From: Toxotes chatareus
Lineage: Eukaryota; Chordata; Actinopteri; Toxotidae
Reading direction: 5' to 3'
DNA: 64,000 nucleotides
Assembly (NCBI GenBank): GCA_016801885.1
Contig: JAFBJY010001332.1
Coordinates: 117,482 to 181,481 of the forward strand
A program made the translations under genes and the position numbers. Shown here in pieces: positions 33,361 through 44,197 of the stretch. The number at the start of each line of letters is the position of its first letter. The first letter of the stretch is position 1. The notes beneath the pieces are model-generated. The model made no database searches. It had not been told where the DNA came from and saw nothing but the letters and a program-made list of their open reading frames with translations.

Positions 33361-34362
33361 AGCTTCTGGCTGCTTTCGAAGTTCTTGCCCTTGAGCAGAC
33401 CCAGGAAAGCGGAAGGTGCAAGGCAATGCCTTCGGCAATGCTCTCGCGCGGGCACGCAGCTTGCCGGTGCCACCAGGCGGCCCAGTTCCTGCAGCGCCTC
33501 GGGCCAGACTTCCATGTGCTCGCTGACGATGAAGCCTTCGATGCGGATACGGTTGATCAGGATGAGCGCGGGATTGGTCATGGGCAGCGGCGTGCCGTCG
33601 TAACCGGCGATCATTCCGCACAGCGCGATGCGCGCAAAGGCATTGGTGCGCAGCAGCACAGCGTCGAGGATGTAGCCGCCCACGTTCTCGAAGTAGCCGT
33701 CGATGCCCTGCGGGTCAGGCGTCCTTGAGCGCCTTGGCCATGGTCTTGGTGTCAGGGGGTGCTCGCGGTAGTCGATGCAGGCGTCGAAGCCCAGCTCCTC
33801 GGTGGCGTAGCGGCACTTCTCGGGGCCGCCCGCAATGCCCACCACGCGGCAGCCGCGTGCGCCCAGCCAGGGCCGCGAAGGCGCTGCCCACGGCGCCCGT
33901 GGCGGCGCTGACCACCACGGTCTCGCCGGCCTTGGGGCAATGATCTTGACCAGGCCGTACCAGGCCGTCACGCCGGGCATGCCCACGGCGCCCAGGTAGT
34001 GCGACAGCGGCACGTGGTGGTATCCACCTTGCGCAGCATGCCGGGCGCATCGCCATCGACCACGCTGTACTCCTGCCAGCCGCCCATGCCCCGACCTTGT
34101 CGCCGACCGCAAACTTGGGATGGCTTTCCACCACCTCGCCCACGGTGCCGCCGATCATGACCTCGCCCAGCGGCTGCGGCTGGGCGTAGCTCTGCTGTCA
34201 TTCATGCGGCCGCGCATGTAGGGGTCAGGCTCAGGTAGTGGTGGCGCACCAGCACCTGGCCTTCGGCCAGCGCAGGGTCTCGGTACTGACAAGGCGGAAA
34301 TTGCTTTCCACGGCTTCGCCCTCAGGGCGGTTGTCGAGCAGGATCTGCTGGTTCACGGGCAT
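33352..34362 (-). CDS. NADP-dependent oxidoreductase, zinc-free MDR (CurA/YncB-like)
   Basis: This medium-chain reductase of the leukotriene/2-alkenal reductase group typically reduces C=C bonds of enones or quinones with NADPH. Landmarks are MPVNQQILLDNRPEGE, SLDPYMRGRM, GEVMIGGTVGEVVES, YLGAVGMPGVTAWYGL, the nucleotide motif SAATGAVGSAF and GIDGYFENVGG with ARIALCGMIAGYDG. The length is about 336 residues. Its last codons (PEAHP-stop) lie inside repeat copy A, so the repeat supplies the stop codon. It is 19 bp downstream of the PaaI-type gene. Confidence 0.88.
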
Positions 34363-34381
34363 GGGAAAACCTCCGGTGGCA

Positions 34382-34924
34382 TCACAAACAATGGAACCAG
34401 TTCCCGGTGCTGCCGGGGCTGGCGTGTGGCATTGGGTATCTGGCAAATTCGCCGTGCGGATCGGTCCGTGGCGAGGTTGTCTCGGCAGCGGCCGGCTTGG
34501 CCACGCGCGGCATGTACCGCGAACGTTCCCGGTCGCATGGCTGCACAGCCGGCCCGAGGCATCGAACACGCGCGCCTCGGTATGAGGCCATGGAACGCGT
34601 GCGGTGCAGCACCACGCCCCTTAGCCGCAGGGGGCCGCGTGCAGGCTGCGCATGAAGCTGGTCTTCATCTCGATGGTCACGCAGCCCATGTCGCGCTGCA
34701 GGCTGCGTGCTGCCACGGCCATGGTCACGTCCAGCAGGGTCATGGTGGCGCCGCCGTGGGTCACGTCAAAAAGGTGTTCAGGTGCTCGGGACGCGCCTCG
34801 AAGCGCAGTTCGGACTCCCCGTCCTCCATGCGGTGCAGGGTGAAACCCAGGTGGTCGACGAAGGGGATGGGGTGGCCAAATCAGCACGAAATTCTCCAGT
34901 TCAGATCGCAATGCAGGCGAGCAT
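34382..34924 (-). CDS. PaaI-type hotdog thioesterase
   Basis: This acyl-CoA thioesterase has FVDHLGFTLHRMEDGESELRFEA, the catalytic region FDVTHGGATMTLLDVTMAVAAR (Asn/Asp plus HGG) and VTIEMKTSFMRSLH, then ATGTFRYMPRV. The start ATG 34924 becomes natural (MLACIAIELENF) if one T near 34907 and another near 34880 are removed. The tail after the domain (PASPGSTGNWFHCL) makes it about 180 residues, longer than usual. It sits between an SDR and an oxidoreductase gene. Confidence 0.82.
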
Positions 34925-35007
34925 AAGGGCGCCCAGAAGGCACCATGGCGCGCGGCGGCCCGATCTGCGCGAAAACTGTCACCTCGGCAGCAGCGCCGCT
35001 GCTGCGC

Positions 35008-35794
35008 TCAACCGCCCACCAGGGGCGCTGACGCCGCCGTCACGGCCACCCACTGGCCCGTGATGTGCTTGCCCGCGTCGCTGGCGTACAGCAGGGTCAG
35101 GCCCTTGAGGTCTCGTCGTCGCCCAGGCGGCGCAGCGGGCGTGGGATTTCATTTCATCCTCGCCCAGGGTCTCGATCAGCACGCTGGCCATCTTGGTCTT
35201 GAAGAAGCCCGGGCAGATGGCGTTGACGTTGATGCCGTGCGCCCCACTCGCCGGCCAGCGCGCGCGTGAAGTTGATGACCGCGCCCTTGGAGGTGTTGTA
35301 GGCAATGGTCTTCATGCCCAGCGGGTTGCCGCCCAGCCTGCGATGGAGGCCAGGTTGATGATGCGCCCGGTCTTGCGCGGGATCATGCTGCGCCGCGCGA
35401 TCTGCTGGCTCAGCAGGAAAGTAGCCGCGCACGTTGAGGTTCATCACCTTGTCCCATGCGGCCACCGGGTGCTCCTCGGCCAGCGCGCCCCAGCTAGCGC
35501 CCGCGTTGTTGATGGGATGTCCACCTGGCCCAGGCGCTCCAGGGTCTCGGCGGCCAGGCGCTCGATGTCGGCCTCGTTGGCGCAGTCGGCGGCGATCCAG
35601 CGGGCGTCGATGCCTGCGGCCTGCAGCTCGGCAGCGGCTTCCTCCAGGTCGGCGGCCTTGCGCGAACTCAGCATGATCCTGGCGCCCGCCTCGCCCAGCG
35701 CATGGGCCATCTGCAGGCCCAGGCCGCGCGAGCCGCCGGTCACCAGGGCCGTCTTGCCGGTGAGGTCGAAAAGTTGCTGCACATTGCAGGTCAT
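35008..35794 (-). CDS. Short-chain dehydrogenase/reductase (FabG-like)
   Basis: This classical SDR of 262 residues has LTGKTALVTGGSRGLGLQMAHALG, NNAG in a corrected frame near 35500, IINLASIAGLGGNPLGMKT, the catalytic YNTSKGAVINFTRALAGEW and INVNAICPGFFKTKM. The last residues GQWVAVDGGVSALVGG end at 35008. Start 35794 (MTCNVQQLFDLTGK) has a GAGACAG stretch upstream. It resembles 3-oxoacyl reductases or gluconate 5-dehydrogenases. It is 35 bp after the ogt-like gene on the same strand. Confidence 0.9.
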
Positions 35795-35828
35795 TCGTCT
35801 GTCTCCTGCGCCGGGTCTTGGGTTCCGG

Positions 35829-36652
35829 TCATGGTTGGAATGGAGGGCAGCCATCCCAAGCGGAACAGCCTGCAGCGGCGATTGTGCAGCTGCCGCCCGC
35901 CGTGCCGCATGTCACATGCGTGTCCGGCCCGTCAATCCCGAACAGCGAGCGCGTGCCGCCCCAGGCCGCACCCTCGATCTCCAGCATGCGCAGCTTGGTC
36001 AGCGCGCCGCCGCCGCCCGAAAAACCGCCCGGCTGGGCGCCGGCAGCCAGCACGCGGTGGCGAGGGAATCACAGGCGCAAAGGGTTGAGGCCAGCGCCTG
36101 TCCACGGCGCGCGAAAGGCCCACCTCGCCCAACTCGCGCGCGATCTCGCCATGGGGTGCGCGTATGGCCGGGCGCAATGGCGCGCGTCAGGTCATAGACG
36201 CGACGGTGAAAGTCCGACACGCCGTGCCAGTCCAGCGCCAGCCCGGCCAGATCCGGCAGTGCCTCGCCTGCGGGCAGCATGCGCCGTGATCGCAGATCCA
36301 GGCAGCACCGGGCCGTCACGCAACTGCTGTGCGCTGGGCGCGAGAAGGCTCCACAGTCCATTCGCCATGGCCGCCATCAGCACCTGCACGCCGGCGATGG
36401 CCTGTGCCACGCTCACCGGCAGGTCCTCGGCCCCGCGCCGCTGCGGCGTAGCTGCCCGGTCTGCGCAATTGCACGCCGCGCAGCATGCGCGTGCGCGTGG
36501 CAGCCGGGCCGTCCACCTCAGGCAACTGAAAGGCCACCAGGCCGCAGGCGCCCAGGCCACGCCGCAGGGCCCCACGCGCGTGGCAAACAGCGCGTGGCCC
36601 CCGTGGCTTCGGGGTCCCAGGCCGGGCTGCCCGTGGTCGATTCGTTCTTCAT
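35829..36652 (-). CDS. ogt: Methylated-DNA--protein-cysteine methyltransferase (Ogt-like)
   Basis: This suicide enzyme removes O6-alkyl groups from guanine. The N-terminal region has ALFATRVGPCGVAWGACG and LVAFQLPEVD. The C-terminal domain has TRAIAPGHTRTYGEIARELGEVG, PFAPVIP, then VLAAGAQPGGFSGGGGALTKLRMLEIEGA. The acceptor-Cys motif PCHRV is not readable as given: an extra C at about 36068 (CCCTCGCCACCG) turns it into PSPP. Removing that base restores it. The N-terminal part is longer than usual (total about 274 residues). It is divergent from the LexA-box gene, so SOS linkage is possible. Confidence 0.82.
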
Positions 36653-36754
36653 GGCGATGGTTTTTCTCCTTGCAGGCGATTGTGGCCGCACGACTGCAGC
36701 CGCTGCCCGGCAGCGACCCCACCAGGATAACACTGTAAAAACACCGGAAAAATA

Positions 36755-36770
36755 CTGGATGTGCAGCCAG
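36755..36770. promoter_or_regulatory. LexA box 1 (CTG-N10-CAG)
   Basis: CTGGATGTGCAGCCAG matches the LexA half-sites CTG and CAG with ten bases between, and the flanks are TA and TT. It is weaker than box 2, having a G where E. coli sites usually have T. Confidence 0.55.
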
Positions 36771-36776
36771 TTAATA

Positions 36777-36792
36777 CTGTATATTTCGCCAG
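36777..36792. promoter_or_regulatory. LexA box 2 (CTG-N10-CAG)
   Basis: CTGTATATTTCGCCAG, flanked by TA and TC, is very close to the E. coli consensus TACTGTATATATATACAGTA. It starts exactly 22 bp after box 1, two helical turns, and lies 23 bp before the ATG of the small gene at 36815. It overlaps the likely -10 region. Confidence 0.72.
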
Positions 36793-36814
36793 TCATCATC
36801 CTCATCTCGTGAAC

Positions 36815-37127
36815 CATGGACATGCAGAAGCCGCCTTCACCGTCACCTTGTGTGACTACCCCAACCTGCCCGAGCAGGAACCCGCAACAAGGCCGAGGCA
36901 CGCTATGCCCGCGTGCTCGAACGCCAGCTCGGCAGCGCCGAGCAGGTCAGTGAAACCCTGTACCTGGTAGAGGGCCTGGAAGACACGCCCCTGAAGAAAT
37001 CGACGACGCCAAGCTCGCCTTCGCCCGCTGGATGAAGCTGCGCGCGCCGCCACCGAGGCCGGCATGCAGGGGCCTGGGCGACGGCGAATGCGGTTTCTTC
37101 GAGGTGCGGCGCGGCTGGCGGCATTGA
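36815..37127 (+). CDS. Small protein behind tandem LexA boxes
   Basis: I do not recognise the family. After frame correction the product of about 104 residues reads MDMQEAAFTVTLCDYPNLPEQEPA, then ARYARVLERQLGSAEQVSETLYLVEGLEDTPL, IDDAKLAFARWMK, AAATEAGMQGLGDGECGFFEVRRGWRH. It is acidic, without membrane segments or signal peptide. The ATG at 36815 is favoured; a GTG at 36809 is the alternative. Two LexA boxes overlap the promoter region, so DNA-damage induction is likely. It is divergent from the ogt-like gene. Function is unknown. Confidence 0.62.
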
Positions 37128-37235
37128 GCCTGCCGCAGCACGGCTGAATGGGGCCTGAAACCAGGTTTGCCCGGGTTTGCCTGGGCTGGGCCCCAAACTG
37201 CATACACTGGCAGACCTTTTCGTCGCCCCCTGCCT

Positions 37236-37261
37236 GGAACCGTACGGTCCCGTACGGTTCC
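37236..37261. promoter_or_regulatory. Perfect 26-bp palindrome upstream of the methyltransferase gene
   Basis: GGAACCGTACGG and CCGTACGGTTCC are 12-bp perfect inverted arms around a TC centre. Each arm holds the self-complementary CCGTACGG. It ends 39 bp before the methyltransferase ATG. It could be an operator or an mRNA hairpin. I do not know its protein. Confidence 0.6.
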
Positions 37262-37300
37262 ACAGCTACACCAGCGCCCCTGCCAGATCCAGCCTCTCCC

Positions 37301-39536
<2,236 letters not shown>

Positions 39537-39642
39537 GGAAACTCCTTTTCGTCAAGAAATTGAACTGTGCAAAGGAGCTGGCAAGCCTGCACGCTCCCAT
39601 TAACAGGCCTCCATGCTAGAAATCACGGCGATGCGGGACAAT

Positions 39643-39677
39643 GCAGTTTTTCTGCCCATGCGTCAGCTTTTCTGACG
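39643..39677. promoter_or_regulatory. Two inverted repeats between eno and its LysR gene
   Basis: GCAG-TTTTT-CTGC (39643-39655) and CGTCAG-CTTTT-CTGACG (39661-39677) share the CAG-N5-CTG pattern and lie about 19-20 bp apart. The second ends 11 bp before the LysR ATG. This suits paired recognition and activation sites for the LysR protein. Confidence 0.5.
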
Positions 39678-39688
39678 AATTGATTGCT

Positions 39689-40556
39689 ATGAGACAACTG
39701 CACCGCTGGCCGCCCTGCGCGCCTTCGAGGCCATTGCCCGCACCGGCTCGGTGACACGCGCAGCCGAGGAACTGTGCCGCAGCCACGGTGCCATCAGCCG
39801 CCACCTGCGCCTGCTGCAGGAGCACGCAGGCGCGGCGCTGTTCGAAGAAAGAAGGCACGGGCCTGCGCCTGACCGAGGCGGGGTGCCGCCTTCCATGCCC
39901 TCGGTGCGCACGGCCTTCGACCAGCTGGAGGCCGCCCATGCCCAGCTGGCGCGCGACGCCCAGGCGCCGGGGCTGCATGTGGCCTGCAGCGCCACCTTTG
40001 CCATGCGCTGGCTGGTGCCGCAGCTGGCGGTGTTCTACCGCAGCCACCCGCATATCCGCATCCGCCTGTCCATGACCTCGGCGCGCGAGATGCGCCACGA
40101 AACGCCGACCTGATGTCACCTGGGACCTGTCCACCTACGCCGAGGCCGACCGCCGCCGCGCCATCGAACTGGCGCCCGTGCATTTTCGGCGCCGTGCACT
40201 CCGGCCTATGCCCGGCGCCGGCCCGCTAATCGCGCGCGCATTGCACATGAGTACACGGCCAGCGCCTGGAACCAGTGGGAAGCCCTCACGGGCCAGCCCG
40301 TGGCCCTGGGCGAGAGACGCTGGCGTTCCCCACCACCTGTGCATAGAGGCGGCACTGTCGGGCGCTTGGCGTCGCCCTGGTGGAGCAGCGGCTGATCGCA
40401 CGCGAGCTCAAGGAAGGGCTGCTGGTGGCGCCCCATGGCTTCGTGCCCTTCGAGGGTGGCCTGCGCGCCGTGCCCGCCGCAGGGCGTGCGCTGCCAGCAG
40501 GCAGCGGGGTCTTCATCGAATGGATGCGCGGCGCGCTGGCCGCCGTGCCGGCATAG
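39689..40556 (+). CDS. LysR-family regulator, GcvA-like
   Basis: The N-terminal winged HTH reads PPLAALRAFEAIARTGSVTRAAEELCRSHGAISRHLRLLQEH, the usual GcvA-type pattern. The effector domain has GLHVACSATFAMRWLVPQLAVFYRSHPHIRIRLSMTSA, then HLCIEAALSGLGVALVEQRLIARELKEGLLVAP and ends near GVFIEWMRGALAAVPA at 40556. Length is about 289 residues. It is divergent from eno, with a 152-bp gap that contains two related inverted repeats, so it probably controls eno and itself. Its 3' end overlaps the convergent GAF/Fis gene. Confidence 0.88.
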
Positions 40557-41736
40557 GCCGGACGGCCTGGGCCCTGCCCCACTCCGCAGGCGCGCCGGTA
40601 CAGCAGCCCGCGCGAGACGCCCAGCATGCGGGCGGCCTGCGAGATATTGCCCTGGCAGCGGGCCAGGGCCTGCTCGATCAGCTCGCGGCTGGCCTCGCCC
40701 AGGGAGGACGGTGCCTCGGACGGCGCCTCGGCGGGCGGCAGCAGGGCCTCGATGGCCGGCAGCACCTCCTCAATCTGGGAGGATGCCTCATCCAGCCTCG
40801 CCTCCATCCACAGCGTCAGCCCCGTGGGCAGCATCTGCGGGCGCGCCTGGCCGTGGTGGGCCAGCTCCAGCAACTGGTTCAGGCCCAGGCCGAAGGCTTC
40901 CCTCTGCCGCCAGTCCCTCGGCGGGCCGGCGCGGGCTGTCGAACAACTGGGCGCCACGCCGTTGAACCAGCGCACCATGCCTTCGCCATCCACGGCGGCC
41001 AGCCCTTCCAGCGGCGTGCCGAACATGCTGCAGCTGGACTGAAAGCGCAGCAGCAGGTGCATGCAGGCGGCGCCCACCAGCAGCCGGTTCTCGATGCAGG
41101 TGGCGTACATGTGGGCCATGGCGCCCGCATCGAAGCGAAAGGGCCCGCCTCGCTGCTCCAGGTCCAGCATAGCCACGGTGCGCCCGCTGGCGTCGCGCAC
41201 AGGCGCGGCCGCGCAGTGCAGCAAGGCCAGGCAGCGAAAGAAATGCTCGCCGCCACGCACATGGCAGACCTCGCCCGTGCGCACGGCCACGCCAGGTGCG
41301 CCCGTGCCCACGGCATCCTCGGCGATGTTCACGCCCACGCGCGCAGCCGTCAGCAGCAGCAGGCCGTCGCCCGGCGTGGGGCGCGGGCGATCAGCACCAC
41401 GCCCTCGCTGCAGGTGAGCATGGCGCGCGCCTGGCTGCCCGCGATCACGGTCTCGAGTTCGGCGATGGGGTCGCGCACCGCCTCGATCAGCGCGCGGTTG
41501 TGGGTCAGCAAGGTGGCCGTGCGGATCTTGCTGACCGGGTCGAAGCTGATCTTCTCGTCAGGGCTGCGGCTGGCGCCCAGGCAGCGCGTCAGGACTGCAG
41601 CACGGGCTCGGACACCAGACCCGGGGCGCTCGCCACGCTCGAAATAGCGCTCGCGCCAGCGCCACCGGTCCTGCCGCGTGGCATAGAAGGGGTTGGAGGG
41701 CAGTGGGGCGGGAGGCGGCTGTTGCATGACGGACAT
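40513..41736 (-). CDS. GAF plus Fis-type HTH regulator lacking an AAA+ domain
   Basis: The protein resembles AcoR/DhaR at both ends: KISFDPVSKIRTATLLTHNRALIEAVRDPI in the N-terminal linker, and a GAF domain with GVNIAEDAVGTGAPGVAVRTGEVCHV and HFFRCLALLHCAAAPVRDASG. The C-terminal helix-turn-helix is ELIEQALARCQGNISQAARMLGVSRGLLYRR. No sigma-54 ATPase motifs (GESGTGKE, GAFTGA) occur between them, so it cannot work as a normal sigma-54 activator. Length is about 405 residues. It is divergent from the pqqU-alcohol dehydrogenase genes and is their likely regulator. The stop near 40513 is approximate. Confidence 0.82.
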
Positions 41737-41854
41737 CAAAACTGCCGCGATTGTTGTTCCGCCACGGCACAGGACAGCACTAGGGAAATCACCCGTGTTG
41801 GAACGGATTGCCGGGCTCGGTAACCTCGAGGCATCGCCACGAGGCCCGCCCGCA

Positions 41855-44053
41855 ATGACGCGCCCCCACAGCACAAGACACACCCGGCCCGCCCTGTCCA
41901 CCCTGGGCGCCGCACTGGCCTGTACGCTGCACGCGCTGCCCGCCCACGCGGCGGACGCAGCACAGGACTCCAGCGAGGCCCTGCTCGCACCCGTGGTCAT
42001 CACGGCCAGCCAGCCCAGCGCCGGCCCCGACCTGTGGCGCGCCACCGCCGCCATCGACAGCGTGGAAGGCGCCGTGCTGCGAAGACGGGCAGATGCAGAT
42101 CAACCTGTCCGAGAGCCTGGCGCGCGTGCCGGGCCTGGTGGTGCTGAACCGCCAGAACTTCGCTCAGGACCTGCAGATCTCGGTGCGCGGCTTCGGTGCG
42201 CGCTCCACCTTTGGCGTGCGCAGGCTGCGCCTTTACGTGGACGGCATTCCGGCAGGCGCGCCCGACGGCCAGGGCCAGGCCGCCAGCTTCACGCTGGGCA
42301 ACGCCGCGCGCCTGGACGTGGTGCGCGGCCCGGCCGCCGTGCTCTACGGCAACAGCGCAGGCGGTGCACTGCTGCTGTACACCGAAGATGGCGAGAACCG
42401 GGCCTGTGGCGCAGCGGCATGGCCGTGGGGCCGGACGGGCTGTGGCGCCTGTCCACCCAGCTGCGCGGCACGATCGGTGGCGGAAAGCCGGACCAGGCGG
42501 ATGGCGGCTCCGCCCCATGGCGCTATGCCATCCACATCGAGCGCTTCGCCACCGACGGCATGCGCCCCAGTCGGCCGCAGACCGCAGCACGGCCCACATG
42601 AAGCTGTCACGCAAGCAGGGCGACGACCAGTGGCTGCTGCAGTACCAGGAGCAGCGCGCCAGCGCCAGGACCCGCTGGGCCTGACACGCGCCGAGTTCGA
42701 GGCCGACCCCGGCCAGACCACGGCCAGCGCGCTGCGCTTCAATACGCGCAAAAAAGCGTGCGCCAGCGCCAGCTGGGTGCCGCCTGGCAGCACCAGTTCG
42801 GCGCGGGCCAGCGCCTGGAACTCATGGCCTATGCGGGTACGCGCTCCGTGCTGCAGTACCAAGCCATTCCCGTAGCCGCAGGCACCGCCCTCGCATTCAG
42901 GCGGCGTGATCGACCTGGACCGCGACTACGCAGGCATGAACCTGCGCTGGCGCAGCACCCACGAGGATGTGGCTGGCGGCCGGCTGGACTGGTCGGCAGG
43001 CCTGGCCTACGACTGGCAGGGCGAAACCCGGCGCGGCTACGAGAACTTCATCGGCAGCCAGCTCGGCGTGCAAGGCCGGCTGCGCCGCGACGAACGCAAC
43101 CAGGCGCGCTCCGCCGACCCCTATCTGCAGGCCGAGTGGAGCACGCAGAGCCTGGCCTGAGCGCCGGCCTGCGCCAGGCGCGCGTGCGCTACCGGTCGAG
43201 GACCACTACATAGTCGCCGGCAATGGCGACGACAGCGGCAGCATGGCCTGGCGCGGCTGGCTGCCCTCGCTGGGCCTGCGCGTGAACCTGCTGCCGGACC
43301 TGGTGGCCCACGCATCGGTGGGCCGGGGCATGGAGACGCCCACGCTCAACGAAGTGGCCTACCGGCCCGGTGGCCAAAATGGCATGAACAGCGGCCTGAA
43401 CACCGGCCTGGCCGCCAGCGCCCTAACACCGTCGAGGTCGGCCTGCGCGGGCGCCACGGCAACGCGGGCTGGAACCTCACGCTGTTCGAGACCATACCCA
43501 GCGCGAACTCACCGTGCTGTCCAACACGGGCGGGCGCGCCACCTACCAGAACGCAGGCCGCACGCTGCGCCGGGGCTGGAATTCTCGGGCAACGCGCAAT
43601 GGGGCCGCTCACGGCCAGCACCGCCCTGACCCTGCTGCAGGCCCGCTACCGCGACAGCTTCCTGACCTGCGAGGCACGCCCTGCACCACGCCCACCGCCC
43701 CGGTGGATGCCGGCGCGCGCCTGGCCGGCACCGCGCGCGCGCCGCCTGTGGAGCGAGCTGGCCTGGCAGCTGTCGCCGCAATGGACCTGGACCGTGGACA
43801 TGCTGCACAGCGGCCCCGTGGCTGTGAACGACCGCAACACCGACCGCGCGGCCGGCTACACCGTCTGGGGCTCCAGCCTGCGCTGGTCACGGCAATGGCA
43901 GCAGTGGAGCGCCCAGACCTTTGTGCGGCTGGACAACCTGTTCGACCGGCGCTTGCAGGGTCGGTCATCGTCAACGAGGGCAACCAGCGGTTCTTTGAGC
44001 CGGGTGCGGGACGCGGGCTGTCGGCCGGGGTGACGGTCAGCCGGACGTTCTGA
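41855..44053 (+). CDS. pqqU: TonB-dependent receptor, PqqU (YncD)-like PQQ transporter
   Basis: A signal peptide is followed by the plug domain INLSESLARVPGLVVLNRQN, then ISVRGFGARSTFGVRRLRLY and VDGIPAGAPDGQGQ, very close to E. coli PqqU/YncD. Barrel segments also match: AGGVIDLDRDYAGMNLRW, VGRGMETPTLNEVAYRPGGQ, and the C-terminal SVIVNEGNQRFFEPG with final VTVSRTF. E. coli PqqU imports the cofactor pyrroloquinoline quinone. Here the next gene encodes a PQQ enzyme, which supports the same role. Length is about 733 residues. Several frame changes lie in the barrel. Confidence 0.85.
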
Positions 44054-44197
44054 GCTGTTCCACGGCGGTACAGATCCGCCCCAGGTAAATCCGAATGTTG
44101 TGACCCGAGGTCGCTTTTTATCGTCTCCCGCACATGGTGCCCTTGCCCCCAGCGCCATGCCACGCAAAAAAACAAACCACACAGGAGACGAGACAAC

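Noticed and set aside
34621..34911. Separate small thioesterase gene starting at a TTG near 34911
   Set aside because: Removing two stray T bases gives a continuous natural start at ATG 34924 that runs to 34382.
36734..36750. Third LexA box at CTGTAAAAACACCGGA
   Set aside because: The second half-site is GGA rather than CAG at N10 spacing.
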